Source: Selenomonadaceae bacterium | Lineage (GTDB): Bacteria; Bacillota; Negativicutes; Selenomonadales; Selenomonadaceae | Length of the DNA: 60,994 nucleotides | Assembly (NCBI GenBank): GCA_017412925.1 | Contig: JAFPVP010000139.1 | Coordinates: 1-60,994, forward strand | Reading direction: 5' to 3' | Part shown: piece after piece, positions 17,005-25,549 of the stretch | How positions within the stretch are numbered: the first letter of the stretch is position 1 | Layout: each line of letters begins with the position of its first letter | Program-made: the position numbers and the translations under genes | Notes under the pieces: generated by a model | Database searches by the model: none | What the model saw: only the letters and a program-made list of their open reading frames with translations | Told to the model about the DNA's origin: nothing

Positions 17005-17073
17005 AGTGATTAGTGAAAAGTGGTTAGCAATTAGAGCTTTTCCCTAACCACCAACCACTAAATACTAATCACT
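17005..17073. repeat. Intergenic inverted repeat built from TTAGTG/GTTAG units
   Basis: AGTGATTAGTG and GTGGTTAG on the left are mirrored by CTAACCAC and ACTAATCACT on the right, around an AT-rich loop. The right arm overlaps the stop codon of the SCIFF gene. It could act as a terminator-like hairpin or be a small mobile palindrome; a second element with different units but the same design lies at 30142-30211. Confidence 0.6.
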
Positions 17074-17215
17074 TCTTTTGACGTTCGCAAACTTGATTGC
17101 CGACGGTGCAGCTGGTCTTGCACGCGCTCTGGCAGGAGGCTTGACATTCGCCGCAGCCGCCCTTTTTGAGCGTGGCTTGCAAGTTCGGTTTGTTGACGGT
17201 CTTAATGTGTTTCAT
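17069..17215 (-). CDS. scfA: SCIFF (six cysteines in forty-five residues) ranthipeptide precursor
   Basis: This 48-codon gene begins at the ATG at 17215 behind GGGAGC. The peptide starts MKHIKTVNKPNLQ and contains GGCGECQASCQSACKTSC then C43, six cysteines at 21, 24, 28, 32, 36 and 43. This is the conserved SCIFF pattern. The family precursor is modified by a radical SAM/SPASM maturase that makes sulphur-to-carbon thioether links; that enzyme's gene is normally next to it but is not in this window. Neighbours are a thioesterase and a polyprenyl synthase. Confidence 0.95.
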   Translation of the reverse strand: MKHIKTVNKPNLQATLKKGGCGECQASCQSACKTSCTVGNQVCERQKK

Positions 17216-17236
17216 GTTATCAGCTCCCAAAAGTTT

Positions 17237-18202
17237 TTATCTCGTGCGGTCGACGATAAAATCAGCGACTTGTTCGAGGGCGAGCGCGACAGAAGTTTTC
17301 AGCGTCATTGGCAAATTAACACGCGCCGAATCGATATGCGCCTCCGCCCGCGTCCTGCAGTAGTCAACCGCGTCCGTGGCTTGAATAATTTTTATCGCGG
17401 CGTCAACATCTCCGCCGTTCGTGACAATTTCTTTGAGCGTTTGAGCTTCCTGGCTGACTTCAAGGGCACGAATCACCGGCAAAGTTATCACGCCGCTTTT
17501 CAAGTCGCCGCCGTGCGGTTTGCCCGTAACTTTCTCGTCGCCGAAGAAATCCAAAAGGTCGTCGATAATTTGGAAGGCAAGCCCCAAGCCTGAACCGTAA
17601 GCCGTGAGGTTTTCGACTTCGTGGCTGTCCATTTCGGAGACAATGCCGCCAAGCCGACAACAGCTTGACAGAAAAATCGCCGTCTTGAGATTTATGCGGG
17701 TGTAGTATTCAGTCAAGGTCGGCACTTCAAAGAGTGAGCGGTCTTGCGTAATTTCTCCGACGCACAGATTTTTAACGAGCTTTGAAAGAACCGTCGTGAC
17801 TTCATGGCTGTAATTATTTTCCGCGACGAGTTGGAACGCTTTGGCAAAAAGATAATCGCCGACGAGAACCGCGATTTGTGCGCCGTATTTGGAATTGGCA
17901 GTTTCGACGCCGCGCCGTTTCTTTGCCGTGTCGATTATGTCGTCGTGGACAAGCGTCGCCGTGTGAATCAGCTCCAGCGCGACGGCAAGCGGCATAGTTT
18001 TTTCGGGCGGGCAATCTGTTTTTGAATTGGCACACAGCAAGAAAAGCATCGGGCGCAATCTTTTTCCGCCCTTGAACAGCGGCTCGCATGCTTCAAAGAT
18101 GAACGGGTCTTCTGCGATTGACTGCCTGATTTGCTCCTCCAAAATGCGCAAACTGCTTGCTGCTGTTTCGTTCAATGCCGCCACGAAATTCAAACGTCTC
18201 AC
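17237..18202 (-). CDS. Polyprenyl diphosphate synthase
   Basis: The trans-prenyltransferase has both aspartate-rich motifs, DDIID in HDDIIDTAKKRRG (about residue 84) and DDLLD in QIIDDLLDFFGDE (about 213), which bind Mg and the allylic diphosphate. At about 320 residues it fits a heptaprenyl/octaprenyl synthase for quinone or carrier lipids. The annotated GTG at 18202 overlaps the only ribosome site (AGCAGG); the TTG six bases downstream (18196) is better spaced and may be the real start. No menaquinone genes are adjacent. Confidence 0.9.
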   Translation of the reverse strand: MRRLNFVAALNETAASSLRILEEQIRQSIAEDPFIFEACEPLFKGGKRLRPMLFLLCANSKTDCPPEKTMPLAVALELIHTATLVHDDIIDTAKKRRGVETANSKYGAQIAVLVGDYLFAKAFQLVAENNYSHEVTTVLSKLVKNLCVGEITQDRSLFEVPTLTEYYTRINLKTAIFLSSCCRLGGIVSEMDSHEVENLTAYGSGLGLAFQIIDDLLDFFGDEKVTGKPHGGDLKSGVITLPVIRALEVSQEAQTLKEIVTNGGDVDAAIKIIQATDAVDYCRTRAEAHIDSARVNLPMTLKTSVALALEQVADFIVDRTR

Positions 18203-18223
18203 CTGCTCTAAAAGTTTTTCAAG

Positions 18224-18247
18224 ATTCTATCACAGCGCAGATAGAAT
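18224..18247. other. Perfect 8-bp hairpin upstream of the polyprenyl synthase gene
   Basis: ATTCTATC-N8-GATAGAAT forms a clean stem between the aminopeptidase stop and the polyprenyl synthase start. On the minus strand the stem is followed by CTTGAAAAAC rather than a T-run, so terminator or leader hairpin are both possible. Confidence 0.4.
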
Positions 18248-18267
18248 TTCAATTCCAATCACAAAGA

Positions 18268-19767
18268 TTAAATATCAGACAAGAAAGCCGCGTAACCTTT
18301 TTTAGTTTCGTAGATGTCGATTTTAGACGTGACTTCCCAAGGCGCGTGCATGTTCAAAACGCCGACGCCGCTATCGATAACTTCCATGCCGTATTCCGCC
18401 ATCATGTAAGCGATTGTGCCGCCGCCGCCCAAATCAACTTTGCCCAGTTCGCTGAATTGATAGTGGACGTTGTTTTTATCGAGAACGTTGCGGAGCTTGG
18501 CGACGTATTCGGCATTGGCGTCGCTGGAGCCAGATTTTCCGCGTGCGCCCGTGAATTTATTAAAGACCATGCCCTTGCCGAGGTAGGCGACGTTATTTTT
18601 ATCGAAGGCGTTAGCGTAGAGTGCGTCGTAAGCACTGGACACGTCGGAACTTAGCATGAACGAATTCTTCAAGGCGCGGCGCAGAGCAAGTTCGCTGTAC
18701 TGCCCGCAGGCGTTCAAAAGTTCGGCGAGCGTGTTTTCAAAGAAGCGGGACTTCATGCCCGTCGCGCCGTAGCTGCCGATTTCTTCCTTGTCAACGAGCA
18801 GACAGCAGGCGGTTCTGTCGAGTTCTTTATCAGCCGCCTCCAACATTGCAACCAGCGACGTGTAAGCGCAAACGCGGTCGTCCTGCCCGTAGCCGAGAAT
18901 CATGCTCCTATCAAAGCCGAGTTCGCGAGCCTTGCCAGCCGGAACAAGCGCAAGCTCCGCCGAAATAAAATCTTTTTCCGTGGAGACGCCGTAATTTTCC
19001 TTTAGGAGCCGGAGGAGAGCTTTTTTAACAGATTCCTTGCTGCCTTCCTTGAGCGGATAGTTGCCGACGAGAACGTCCAACTTGTCGCCCTCGATAACTT
19101 TATCAGCGGTCTTTTTTAATTGCTCCTGCGACAGATGAATCAGCAAATCCGTCACGCAGAAGACAGGGTCGCCCTCCTCCTCGCCGATAACCACGTTGAG
19201 AACGCGACCGCTTTTCTTGACGATGACGCCATGCAACGCCAGCGGCATTGTCACCCACTGATATTTTTTTATGCCGCCGTAGTAGTGCGTGTCCATGTAA
19301 GCAAGCCCGCTTTCCTCGTAGAGCGGATTCTGTTTCAAGTCAAGGCGGCAAGTGTCAATGTGCGCGCCGAGAATTCTCAAGCCGTTTTCCAAAGGCTCCG
19401 TTCCGATTTGGAAGAGCGCGACGGTTTTTTTCATGCACACGCAATAAACTTTGTCGCCGGGCTGAAGCTGAATTTTATTCTTAATCACGTCGTCAAGATT
19501 TTTGTAGCCGACAGCCTCCGCACGCTTAATCGCCTCGACGACACTCTCGCGTTCGGTCTTGCAACGGCTCAAAAAATCAATATAGCCCGCCGCCAAACTC
19601 TCCAAAGCAACTTTATCTTCGTCCTTGTAGTCATTCCACACAGAAAATTTTTTCGGCATTTCTTCTTCCTCCGCATTCAATTTATCTTTTTCGATTTGAA
19701 TTTTTTTCCACCGGCGCAGTCTCTCTCTGAGTTTTGTAATCTGCGCGGTCATTGTCTTATCGTCCAT
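18268..19767 (-). CDS. M18 family aminopeptidase
   Basis: Zinc-dependent aminopeptidase of the M18 family. It shows the ligand segments LGAHIDTCRLD and DKEEIGSYGATGM, and SSDVSSAYD plus GGGGTIAYMMAEYG at the C-terminal end. The frame can start at 19767, 11 bases inside the end of dus, giving 499 residues with a charged 36-residue extension. A second ATG at 19659 has GGAGGAAGAAGAA before it and would give a product of about 463 residues, the usual family length. I favour the inner start, but both are translatable. Confidence 0.9.
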   Translation of the reverse strand: MDDKTMTAQITKLRERLRRWKKIQIEKDKLNAEEEEMPKKFSVWNDYKDEDKVALESLAAGYIDFLSRCKTERESVVEAIKRAEAVGYKNLDDVIKNKIQLQPGDKVYCVCMKKTVALFQIGTEPLENGLRILGAHIDTCRLDLKQNPLYEESGLAYMDTHYYGGIKKYQWVTMPLALHGVIVKKSGRVLNVVIGEEEGDPVFCVTDLLIHLSQEQLKKTADKVIEGDKLDVLVGNYPLKEGSKESVKKALLRLLKENYGVSTEKDFISAELALVPAGKARELGFDRSMILGYGQDDRVCAYTSLVAMLEAADKELDRTACCLLVDKEEIGSYGATGMKSRFFENTLAELLNACGQYSELALRRALKNSFMLSSDVSSAYDALYANAFDKNNVAYLGKGMVFNKFTGARGKSGSSDANAEYVAKLRNVLDKNNVHYQFSELGKVDLGGGGTIAYMMAEYGMEVIDSGVGVLNMHAPWEVTSKIDIYETKKGYAAFLSDI

Positions 19768-20731
19768 GTAAAACCTCGATAATCTTCAAAAAAGTTTCGG
19801 CACTGTCAGCGCGGTTGAATAAATTTCTAAGCTGTGCGCCGCCCGTCAAGCCCTTTGTATACCACGCGGCATGAGCACGCATTTCCCGAACGCCGACATA
19901 TTCGCCCTTATAAAAAATAATTTTCTCCAAGTGGCGGCGCATGACTTCGGCGCGTTCGTCGACAGTTGGCGGCGGCAATTTCTCTCCCGTCAGAAAATAT
20001 TTCAGCAGACGATTTATAATCCACGGATTGCCCTGCGCGGCTCGACCAATCATCACGCCGTCAGCTTGCGTCGTCGAAAGAATTTTTTCCAGCGAATCGA
20101 AATCGCGCACGTCGCCGTTCGCAATGACGGGAATTTTCACGGCGGCTTTGACGCGGGCAATTTCCTCCCAATTCGCCGCGCCGGAGTAAAATTGTTCGCG
20201 CGTCCTGCCGTGCACCGCGATAAAATCGACGCCGGCATCTTCCGCACGCCTCGCGACCTCGACAGCATTAATCGCGCCGCAACCGAGCCGAATCTTGACG
20301 CTGACGGGAAGTTTAACGGATTTTTTTACGGCGGACAAAATTTTTTCGACAAGCGCGGGATTTTTCATGAGCGCGGAACCTTCGCCGTTCTTGACGATTT
20401 TCGGCGCAGGACAGCCCGCATTAAAATCAATGACGGCAGCCGAGCCGAGTTCTTCGACGTAAGCCGCCGCCTCCGCGCAGATTGTCGGGTCGGAGCCGAA
20501 AATTTGAATCGCCACAGGTCGTTCCGCCTTGACCGTCTCCAACATTTGCAAAGTTTTTTCGTTGCGGTAGTGAACGCCCGCCGCGCTGACCATTTCCGAA
20601 AACATCAGCAGATTTTTTTTTGCAAAGTCGTCGCCGAGGAGCTCGCGCACCAAAATTCTGAACGCCGTATCCGTGACGCCCGCCATCGGTGCTAAAAAAA
20701 TCGGCGTCCGAAAAATTTCTTCAACCGTCAT
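19757..20731 (-). CDS. dusB: tRNA-dihydrouridine synthase (DusB-like)
   Basis: The FMN enzyme reduces uridines in tRNA. The 324-residue protein has the N-terminal APMAGVTD motif, the catalytic Cys in DFNAGCPAPKIV (about residue 102) and HGRTREQFYSG. It overlaps coaX by four bases upstream and the aminopeptidase frame downstream, so the three are probably co-transcribed. Confidence 0.95.
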   Translation of the reverse strand: MTVEEIFRTPIFLAPMAGVTDTAFRILVRELLGDDFAKKNLLMFSEMVSAAGVHYRNEKTLQMLETVKAERPVAIQIFGSDPTICAEAAAYVEELGSAAVIDFNAGCPAPKIVKNGEGSALMKNPALVEKILSAVKKSVKLPVSVKIRLGCGAINAVEVARRAEDAGVDFIAVHGRTREQFYSGAANWEEIARVKAAVKIPVIANGDVRDFDSLEKILSTTQADGVMIGRAAQGNPWIINRLLKYFLTGEKLPPPTVDERAEVMRRHLEKIIFYKGEYVGVREMRAHAAWYTKGLTGGAQLRNLFNRADSAETFLKIIEVLHGR

Positions 20732-21501
20732 TGTGAGTTCCGTTCGTGCAGGACGCGCAAGCCGCTAAGCGTCAAGAAATGGTCAATCTTGTCAATCGTC
20801 TGTGATTCGCGCTGAATCATCGTCGCCAAGCCGCCCGTCGCGACAACTTTTGCGTGCCAATCTGCGCCCATCTCCGCCCGAATTCTATTGACAATCGCGT
20901 CAATCTGCCCGACGTAGCCATAAATAATTCCCGCTTGCATACAGGCTATCGTGTTGTGCCCGATTACGCTTTTGGGCGGGACAAGTTCAATGCGCGGGAG
21001 TTTTGCCGTCGAATTAAAAAGAGACTCCGCGCTCGCCATAATCCCCGGCGCAATCACTCCGCCCATAAAGTCGCCCGTCTCCGAAACAACATCAAAGGTC
21101 GTCGCCGTGCCAATGTCAATCACAATCAGCGGACCGCCGTATTGTTCAAATGCGCCAACGACGTTTACAATCCTGTCCGCGCCGATTGCTCGCGGGTTTT
21201 CGTAGTTGAGTTTTATGCCCGTCTTAATGCCAGGTCCGACTACAAGCGGCTTGATTTTAAAGTAACGCTCGCACATTTTAACAATCGGCACGACCAGCGG
21301 CGGCACCACCGAGGAAATAATTATGTCCTTCACGTCGGAAATTTTCACGCCCTGATAGCGGAACAGGTCGTTAATCAACATGCCGTATTCGTCGCCGGTC
21401 TTCTGCCTGTCCGTCGAAATGCGCCAATGTTTACGCAAAATTTTTCCGCTGTAAGTACCCATGACGATGTTGCTGTTTCCAATGTCAATCACTAAAAGCA
21501 A
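20728..21501 (-). CDS. coaX: Type III pantothenate kinase
   Basis: First step of coenzyme A synthesis. The 257-residue protein has DIGNSNIV at the N-terminus and IDIGTATTFD (about 127-136), the ASKHA phosphate motifs of CoaX. The start is a TTG at 21501 preceded by AAGGAG. The 102 bp upstream hold a GTTACTTTTAAAAAGTAAT inverted repeat (about 21583-21602), possibly the end of the preceding transcript. Confidence 0.96.
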   Translation of the reverse strand: MLLVIDIGNSNIVMGTYSGKILRKHWRISTDRQKTGDEYGMLINDLFRYQGVKISDVKDIIISSVVPPLVVPIVKMCERYFKIKPLVVGPGIKTGIKLNYENPRAIGADRIVNVVGAFEQYGGPLIVIDIGTATTFDVVSETGDFMGGVIAPGIMASAESLFNSTAKLPRIELVPPKSVIGHNTIACMQAGIIYGYVGQIDAIVNRIRAEMGADWHAKVVATGGLATMIQRESQTIDKIDHFLTLSGLRVLHERNSQ

Positions 21502-21603
21502 ATGACCAACTCCTTAACGTTTTACAAATTGAGCGCGGCGACTTGCCAAAAATTCGGGCGACAAATCGCGCTCGCTGTTTGATTACTTTTTAAAAGTAAC
21601 TTC

Positions 21604-22947
21604 CTAAATTTTTGTAGGTATATTAGGCGGCGGCAATCGCAAGAGACTGCCCAAATATTCATCCGTTCCCGCAGATTTATAGTGGAAAAATCCTGCGTCA
21701 TGCAAGAAAGTTATCTCGCCAAAATATAATCGTTCATTAATCTCAAAAAAATCAATCCGAGCATGTGAAAAACCCTTCGAGAGCTTCGCAGCGAGAATTT
21801 TCATTTGCTCAAAATTTTTCGGACGAGGAATTTTTTCGGGGTGATCGTTATTCGGGTGATTATCTTGCTCAATATTAGTATGTTTCCAGTTCATGTCAAA
21901 ATAATCAAACCTTAAATCCGTCGAACGATTCGTAGCGCAAAAGAAGTAAGCGGGTTCGCCATTAAAACAAAAAACTTTGTAATCCACAAGGTCGAAATGT
22001 TCTTTATCCGTCATAAATTTTTCTGCGATGATTTTTCGTTTAATCGGGCTGTAATGGAGCTCCAAAAACAACATGGCGAAATCCGTCGCGAGCCAAGCAT
22101 TAATTTTTTCGCGAGCCTGTTGCTTATCAAAATTTTTCTTGTCGCGAACGATGATATTCATGCCGGAGCCGTGGTTGCACTTTAGGACAAACTGATTTGG
22201 TAGCGCGTCAAAGTCAATCTCGTCGAAGCTGTCCCACGCGCCCAAGAGCGGAATAAGATACTCTTCGCCGATTTTATCAGCCACATAATCGCGCACGACA
22301 TATTTATCTGCTAAGCGACTTTTGAGCGGCGTTGAATCGTGGAGCTTGAGCCAATTTAATTTTTCCGTAAAAGTTTTCGGATTGTCCAAGTCAAGCTCCC
22401 TGCCCATAGATTGCCGATACATGAGCTTTAAAAGTGGAGCGTACTGTTCGCGCGGCAGATTGTAGAATTGTTTTTGCCGTCCAAGCCGAAAAATCGTCTG
22501 ATTTACAAAATCCGCGTCCGACTGATTCTTTACGTGAAACTCCAGCCCCTCGAAGCAAATGATCTGCGTGCCGTCGCGTTGCCGTAAGTTTATAGGGTTG
22601 ATGATACCCCCCCCCATGTAGCAAATAAATTTTCGCGGCTCGACGCCTAGGCTAAGGAACAACGGAATCGTGTTATTCATATTTTTTGGGGACAAAATAA
22701 AAACCGCGTCGACGAATTTGTAAATGAATTTATTCACAGCCTGCGGAGTAATTACGTCAAGCGTCGCGGGGAAGTTGGGACGCAGCTCCCTGAAGGTTTC
22801 CACCTTGTTAAAAGTCAACGCGCCCCGCAATTTGCCGCTAAGCAGTGCCAAAACTTTGTAGCCGAGATAATTTTTGTCGCGCAGAAAATTTGCCAATCCC
22901 TTCTGAAGTGCAGATTCATCTTCCGCGTAGACAAGTGCAGTTTTCAT
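21604..22947 (-). CDS. TupA-like ATP-grasp protein with poly-G tract (phase ON)
   Basis: The ATG at 22947 is set by GGAGGGC; product 447 residues. Residues about 165-440 match the TupA-like ATP-grasp family of polysaccharide and teichuronopeptide loci (NPKTFTEKLNWLKLHD, FVLKCNHGSGMN, DYKVFCFNGEP, ARIDFFE). Residues 1-150 are a domain I do not recognise. Codons 111-114 (ATG GGG GGG GGT) hold a run of nine G, in frame at present; one base more or less would cut the protein before the ATP-grasp domain. It follows the double-receiver gene by 20 bp. Confidence 0.85.
   Translation of the reverse strand: MKTALVYAEDESALQKGLANFLRDKNYLGYKVLALLSGKLRGALTFNKVETFRELRPNFPATLDVITPQAVNKFIYKFVDAVFILSPKNMNNTIPLFLSLGVEPRKFICYMGGGIINPINLRQRDGTQIICFEGLEFHVKNQSDADFVNQTIFRLGRQKQFYNLPREQYAPLLKLMYRQSMGRELDLDNPKTFTEKLNWLKLHDSTPLKSRLADKYVVRDYVADKIGEEYLIPLLGAWDSFDEIDFDALPNQFVLKCNHGSGMNIIVRDKKNFDKQQAREKINAWLATDFAMLFLELHYSPIKRKIIAEKFMTDKEHFDLVDYKVFCFNGEPAYFFCATNRSTDLRFDYFDMNWKHTNIEQDNHPNNDHPEKIPRPKNFEQMKILAAKLSKGFSHARIDFFEINERLYFGEITFLHDAGFFHYKSAGTDEYLGSLLRLPPPNIPTKI
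22607..22615 (-). repeat. Nine-base homopolymer tract (C9 plus strand, G9 coding strand)
   Basis: The plus-strand context is TTGATGATA-C9-ATGTA. It lies inside codons 111-114 of the TupA-like gene and keeps the frame open. The flanks resemble those of the tract at 33800 (GTTAATA-C8-ATTTA). Confidence 0.9.
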
Positions 22948-22967
22948 GTCATGCCCTCCAATAAAAA

Positions 22968-23954
22968 TCATTTGCGCTTGCGGAGCGTCGACTCGATTAA
23001 AGCAAATCCGTCTTCCGAAATGTTGGGTTTGCGGACGTGCCCCGCCGCCGTCGATTTATTTATCTCGCTGATTACCGCAAAGTCGCGCGTGTCCGTCATG
23101 ATTATCACGGGGATATTTCTGAGCTTGGCGTTGGCGTTGACGAGCGACAAAAATTTCAGCCCGTTGACGAACGGCATATCCAAACTTACGAGCACCAAAT
23201 CCATGCTCTGATTCTCCAAAACTCTCATGCCGTCCGCCGCGCTTTGAGCCGTTGTTATCGTGCAAGGCAGACGATTGCGGAGTATTTCGCGTTCTTGGCG
23301 CAGGTCGAAAATATCATCGTCGATAAGCAGGATATTGAAGGAACTTTTCTGCTGCGTTTCGGCGGGGGGCGTAGCAGGTGCGGCGACTTCTTTTTTGCCG
23401 CTAATCACTCTATTGACGCGCCCGACTAAATCTTTCGGGGAGCAGGGCTTCGTAACATAATCTTGCACACCGAGCGAAAAAACTTCGGCAACAATTTCCC
23501 GCCGCGTCGCGCCCGACATCATCATCACGGGAACTTTTTTAAAATGTTCGTCTTCGCGAATCCGCCGCAACATATCCAGCCCGTTATAATCGGCGTCCAA
23601 GATAACAAGATTTATTTCGCGGCTAATCAGCGTGTTAATCGTCGTCAAGGGATTGTTCGTCGCAAGAATTTTATATTCGGGCAAGCCGCGCTCCAAAACG
23701 ATTTTTGTAATGCTCAAATTGCGTTCGTCGCTGTTGACAATCAGAATTATAACTTCGTTCCTGTCTTCGACGACTTTTTTTAAAGAATTGCTTTTAAGAG
23801 CTTCCATGCGTTCGCCCTGAACTTTTGCCCGTTCCCTGAATTTTTCAAGGCACGACTCGCAATAAAGCCCGCCTTTTATCGGTCGCCCGCAGCCGGCGCA
23901 AGGTCGTCCTCCGCTTAATCGGGCTCTGCTGTCTGAAGATCCTCTTCTTATCAT
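22968..23954 (-). CDS. Zinc-ribbon double-receiver (CheY-like) protein
   Basis: The start at 23954 has AAAGGAG 8 bp before it. The 328-residue product has an N-terminal zinc ribbon (C19-x2-C22 and C32-x2-C35), then a receiver-like domain (about 67-190, DADYNGLDML and MMMSGA) and a second receiver (about 208-328, LLIDDDIFD, SLDMPFVNGL). There is no output domain, so it probably acts by protein contact. The first receiver lacks the usual acidic pair (LIVNSDERN), the second keeps DDD. No kinase gene is adjacent; it precedes the TupA-like gene. Confidence 0.8.
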   Translation of the reverse strand: MIRRGSSDSRARLSGGRPCAGCGRPIKGGLYCESCLEKFRERAKVQGERMEALKSNSLKKVVEDRNEVIILIVNSDERNLSITKIVLERGLPEYKILATNNPLTTINTLISREINLVILDADYNGLDMLRRIREDEHFKKVPVMMMSGATRREIVAEVFSLGVQDYVTKPCSPKDLVGRVNRVISGKKEVAAPATPPAETQQKSSFNILLIDDDIFDLRQEREILRNRLPCTITTAQSAADGMRVLENQSMDLVLVSLDMPFVNGLKFLSLVNANAKLRNIPVIIMTDTRDFAVISEINKSTAAGHVRKPNISEDGFALIESTLRKRK

Positions 23955-24029
23955 TGCAATCTCCTTTACCTCCTCTGCGGAAACGCCAAAATCCTTTCCT
24001 AGTTTACTAAAATTCGCCGATATGTCAAT

Positions 24030-24065
24030 AAAAAAAAATCCGACGGGCTTTTGACTCGCCGGATT
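24030..24065 (-). terminator. Terminator of the glycogen operon
   Basis: On the minus strand ATCCGGCG-loop-CCGTCGGAT is followed by nine T residues, 20 bp after the glgA stop. Confidence 0.88.
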
Positions 24066-24082
24066 GAGTTGCATTTTTATTT

Positions 24083-25531
24083 TCAGCTGTTCATAAGTTT
24101 TTTGTAAAGTTCAATGTATTCGTGCGCCGAATTCTTCCAGCTGTAGTCGCTGTTCATGGCGTTGGAGGAAATCTGCAGCCAAACTTCAAACTGCGCGTAA
24201 GTCGACAAGGCACGTTTGAGCGCGTACATCATTTCATGCGCGTTGTAGTTGCTGAAGACGAAGCCATTGCCCTGCTTGGTGTACTTGTCGTATTGCTGAA
24301 CGGTGTCTTTCAAGCCGCCCGTTTCGCGCACGACCGGAGCCGCGCCGTAGCGCATGGCGATAAGCTGACCAATGCCGCACGGTTCGTAATTCGACGGCAT
24401 GAGGAAAATATCGCTGGAGGCGTAAATTCTCTGCGCCAGTTCGTTCGAGAAATAAATGTTCGCCGAAACTTTCTGCGGGTATCTCCACGCCAAACCTTTG
24501 AACCAATCCTCATAAACTTTGTCGCCAGTGCCGAGCAGAACGAATTGGAAATCCTCGTGCTGGAGGAGTTCGTCCATCATGCGGACAACCAAGTCGAGAC
24601 CCTTAGCCGCAACAAGACGAGTAACCATCGACACAATCGGAATCTTTCTGCCCTGCGGAAGTCCGAGGAGCTCCTGCAGTTTAATTTTGTTCTCGCACTT
24701 CTTATCGAAGGCGGCGTAGGCGTCGGAGGCGTCGTAGTTCACGAACAAATCTTTATCGGTCGCGGGATTGAACTTGTCGTAGTCAATGCCGTTGACAATG
24801 CCGTACAAATCATCTTTGCGGCTGCGGAGAAGTCCGTCGAGGTGTTCGCCGAAGTATTCGTATTGAATCTCCTGCGCGTAAGTTTTGCTGACGGTGGAGA
24901 CGTAATCGGCGTAGATGATGCCGCCTTTCATGAAGTTGACCGCGTCATAGAATTCGAGGTCGCCGTTGTTGAAATATTTCCAGTCGAGACCGAGCACATC
25001 GCCCATAATGTCTTTGGTGAACACGCCCTGATATTTGAGGTTGTGAATCGTGTAGAGCGTCTTGATATTTTCGTAACGTTCGTCGCCTTGGTGTTCGAGT
25101 TTCAAAAGGACGGGAACCAAGCCGGCGTGCCAGTCGTTGGCGTTGATAACGTCGGGGAAAAAGTCAATCGCGGGCAAGCAATTCAGAATCGCACGGCAGA
25201 AGAACGAATATCTTTCCGCGTCGTCGTCGTAGCCGTAAAGCCCTTCGCGAGCAAAATATTCTTCGTTGTCGACGAAATAATAAGTCACGCCGTCAAGATC
25301 GTATTTGTCAATGCCGACGTACTTTGTGCGCCAAGAAACGGGGATTGTCCCGTCATAAACGTGCTCCATGCCTTCGCGATATTTCTCACCGATTTTGCTG
25401 AACTTCGGGAGGATAACGCGAACGTCAACGCCCTGCTCCTTGAGAGCTTTGGGGAGAGAACCTGCCACATCGGCGAGACCGCCGGTCTTCACAAACGGAA
25501 CTGCTTCCGACGCCACATAAAGAACTTTCAT
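24083..25531 (-). CDS. glgA: Glycogen synthase (ADP-glucose)
   Basis: GT5 enzyme that extends alpha-1,4-glucan from ADP-glucose. It starts with VLYVASEAVPFVKTGGLADV, whose KTGGL binds the nucleotide sugar, and has the C-terminal EPCGIGQLIAMRYGAAPVV signature. Length 482 matches the family. It is the last gene of the glg operon, 18 bp after glgB. Confidence 0.97.
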   Translation of the reverse strand: MKVLYVASEAVPFVKTGGLADVAGSLPKALKEQGVDVRVILPKFSKIGEKYREGMEHVYDGTIPVSWRTKYVGIDKYDLDGVTYYFVDNEEYFAREGLYGYDDDAERYSFFCRAILNCLPAIDFFPDVINANDWHAGLVPVLLKLEHQGDERYENIKTLYTIHNLKYQGVFTKDIMGDVLGLDWKYFNNGDLEFYDAVNFMKGGIIYADYVSTVSKTYAQEIQYEYFGEHLDGLLRSRKDDLYGIVNGIDYDKFNPATDKDLFVNYDASDAYAAFDKKCENKIKLQELLGLPQGRKIPIVSMVTRLVAAKGLDLVVRMMDELLQHEDFQFVLLGTGDKVYEDWFKGLAWRYPQKVSANIYFSNELAQRIYASSDIFLMPSNYEPCGIGQLIAMRYGAAPVVRETGGLKDTVQQYDKYTKQGNGFVFSNYNAHEMMYALKRALSTYAQFEVWLQISSNAMNSDYSWKNSAHEYIELYKKLMNS

Positions 25532-25549
25532 AATATAAACTCCCTCCTG

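Noticed and set aside
23364-23369. G6 run in the double-receiver gene and C6 run at 32511-32516 before glgC
   Set aside because: They are shorter, lack the TNATA lead, and one is simply a strong Shine-Dalgarno region; no frame effect.
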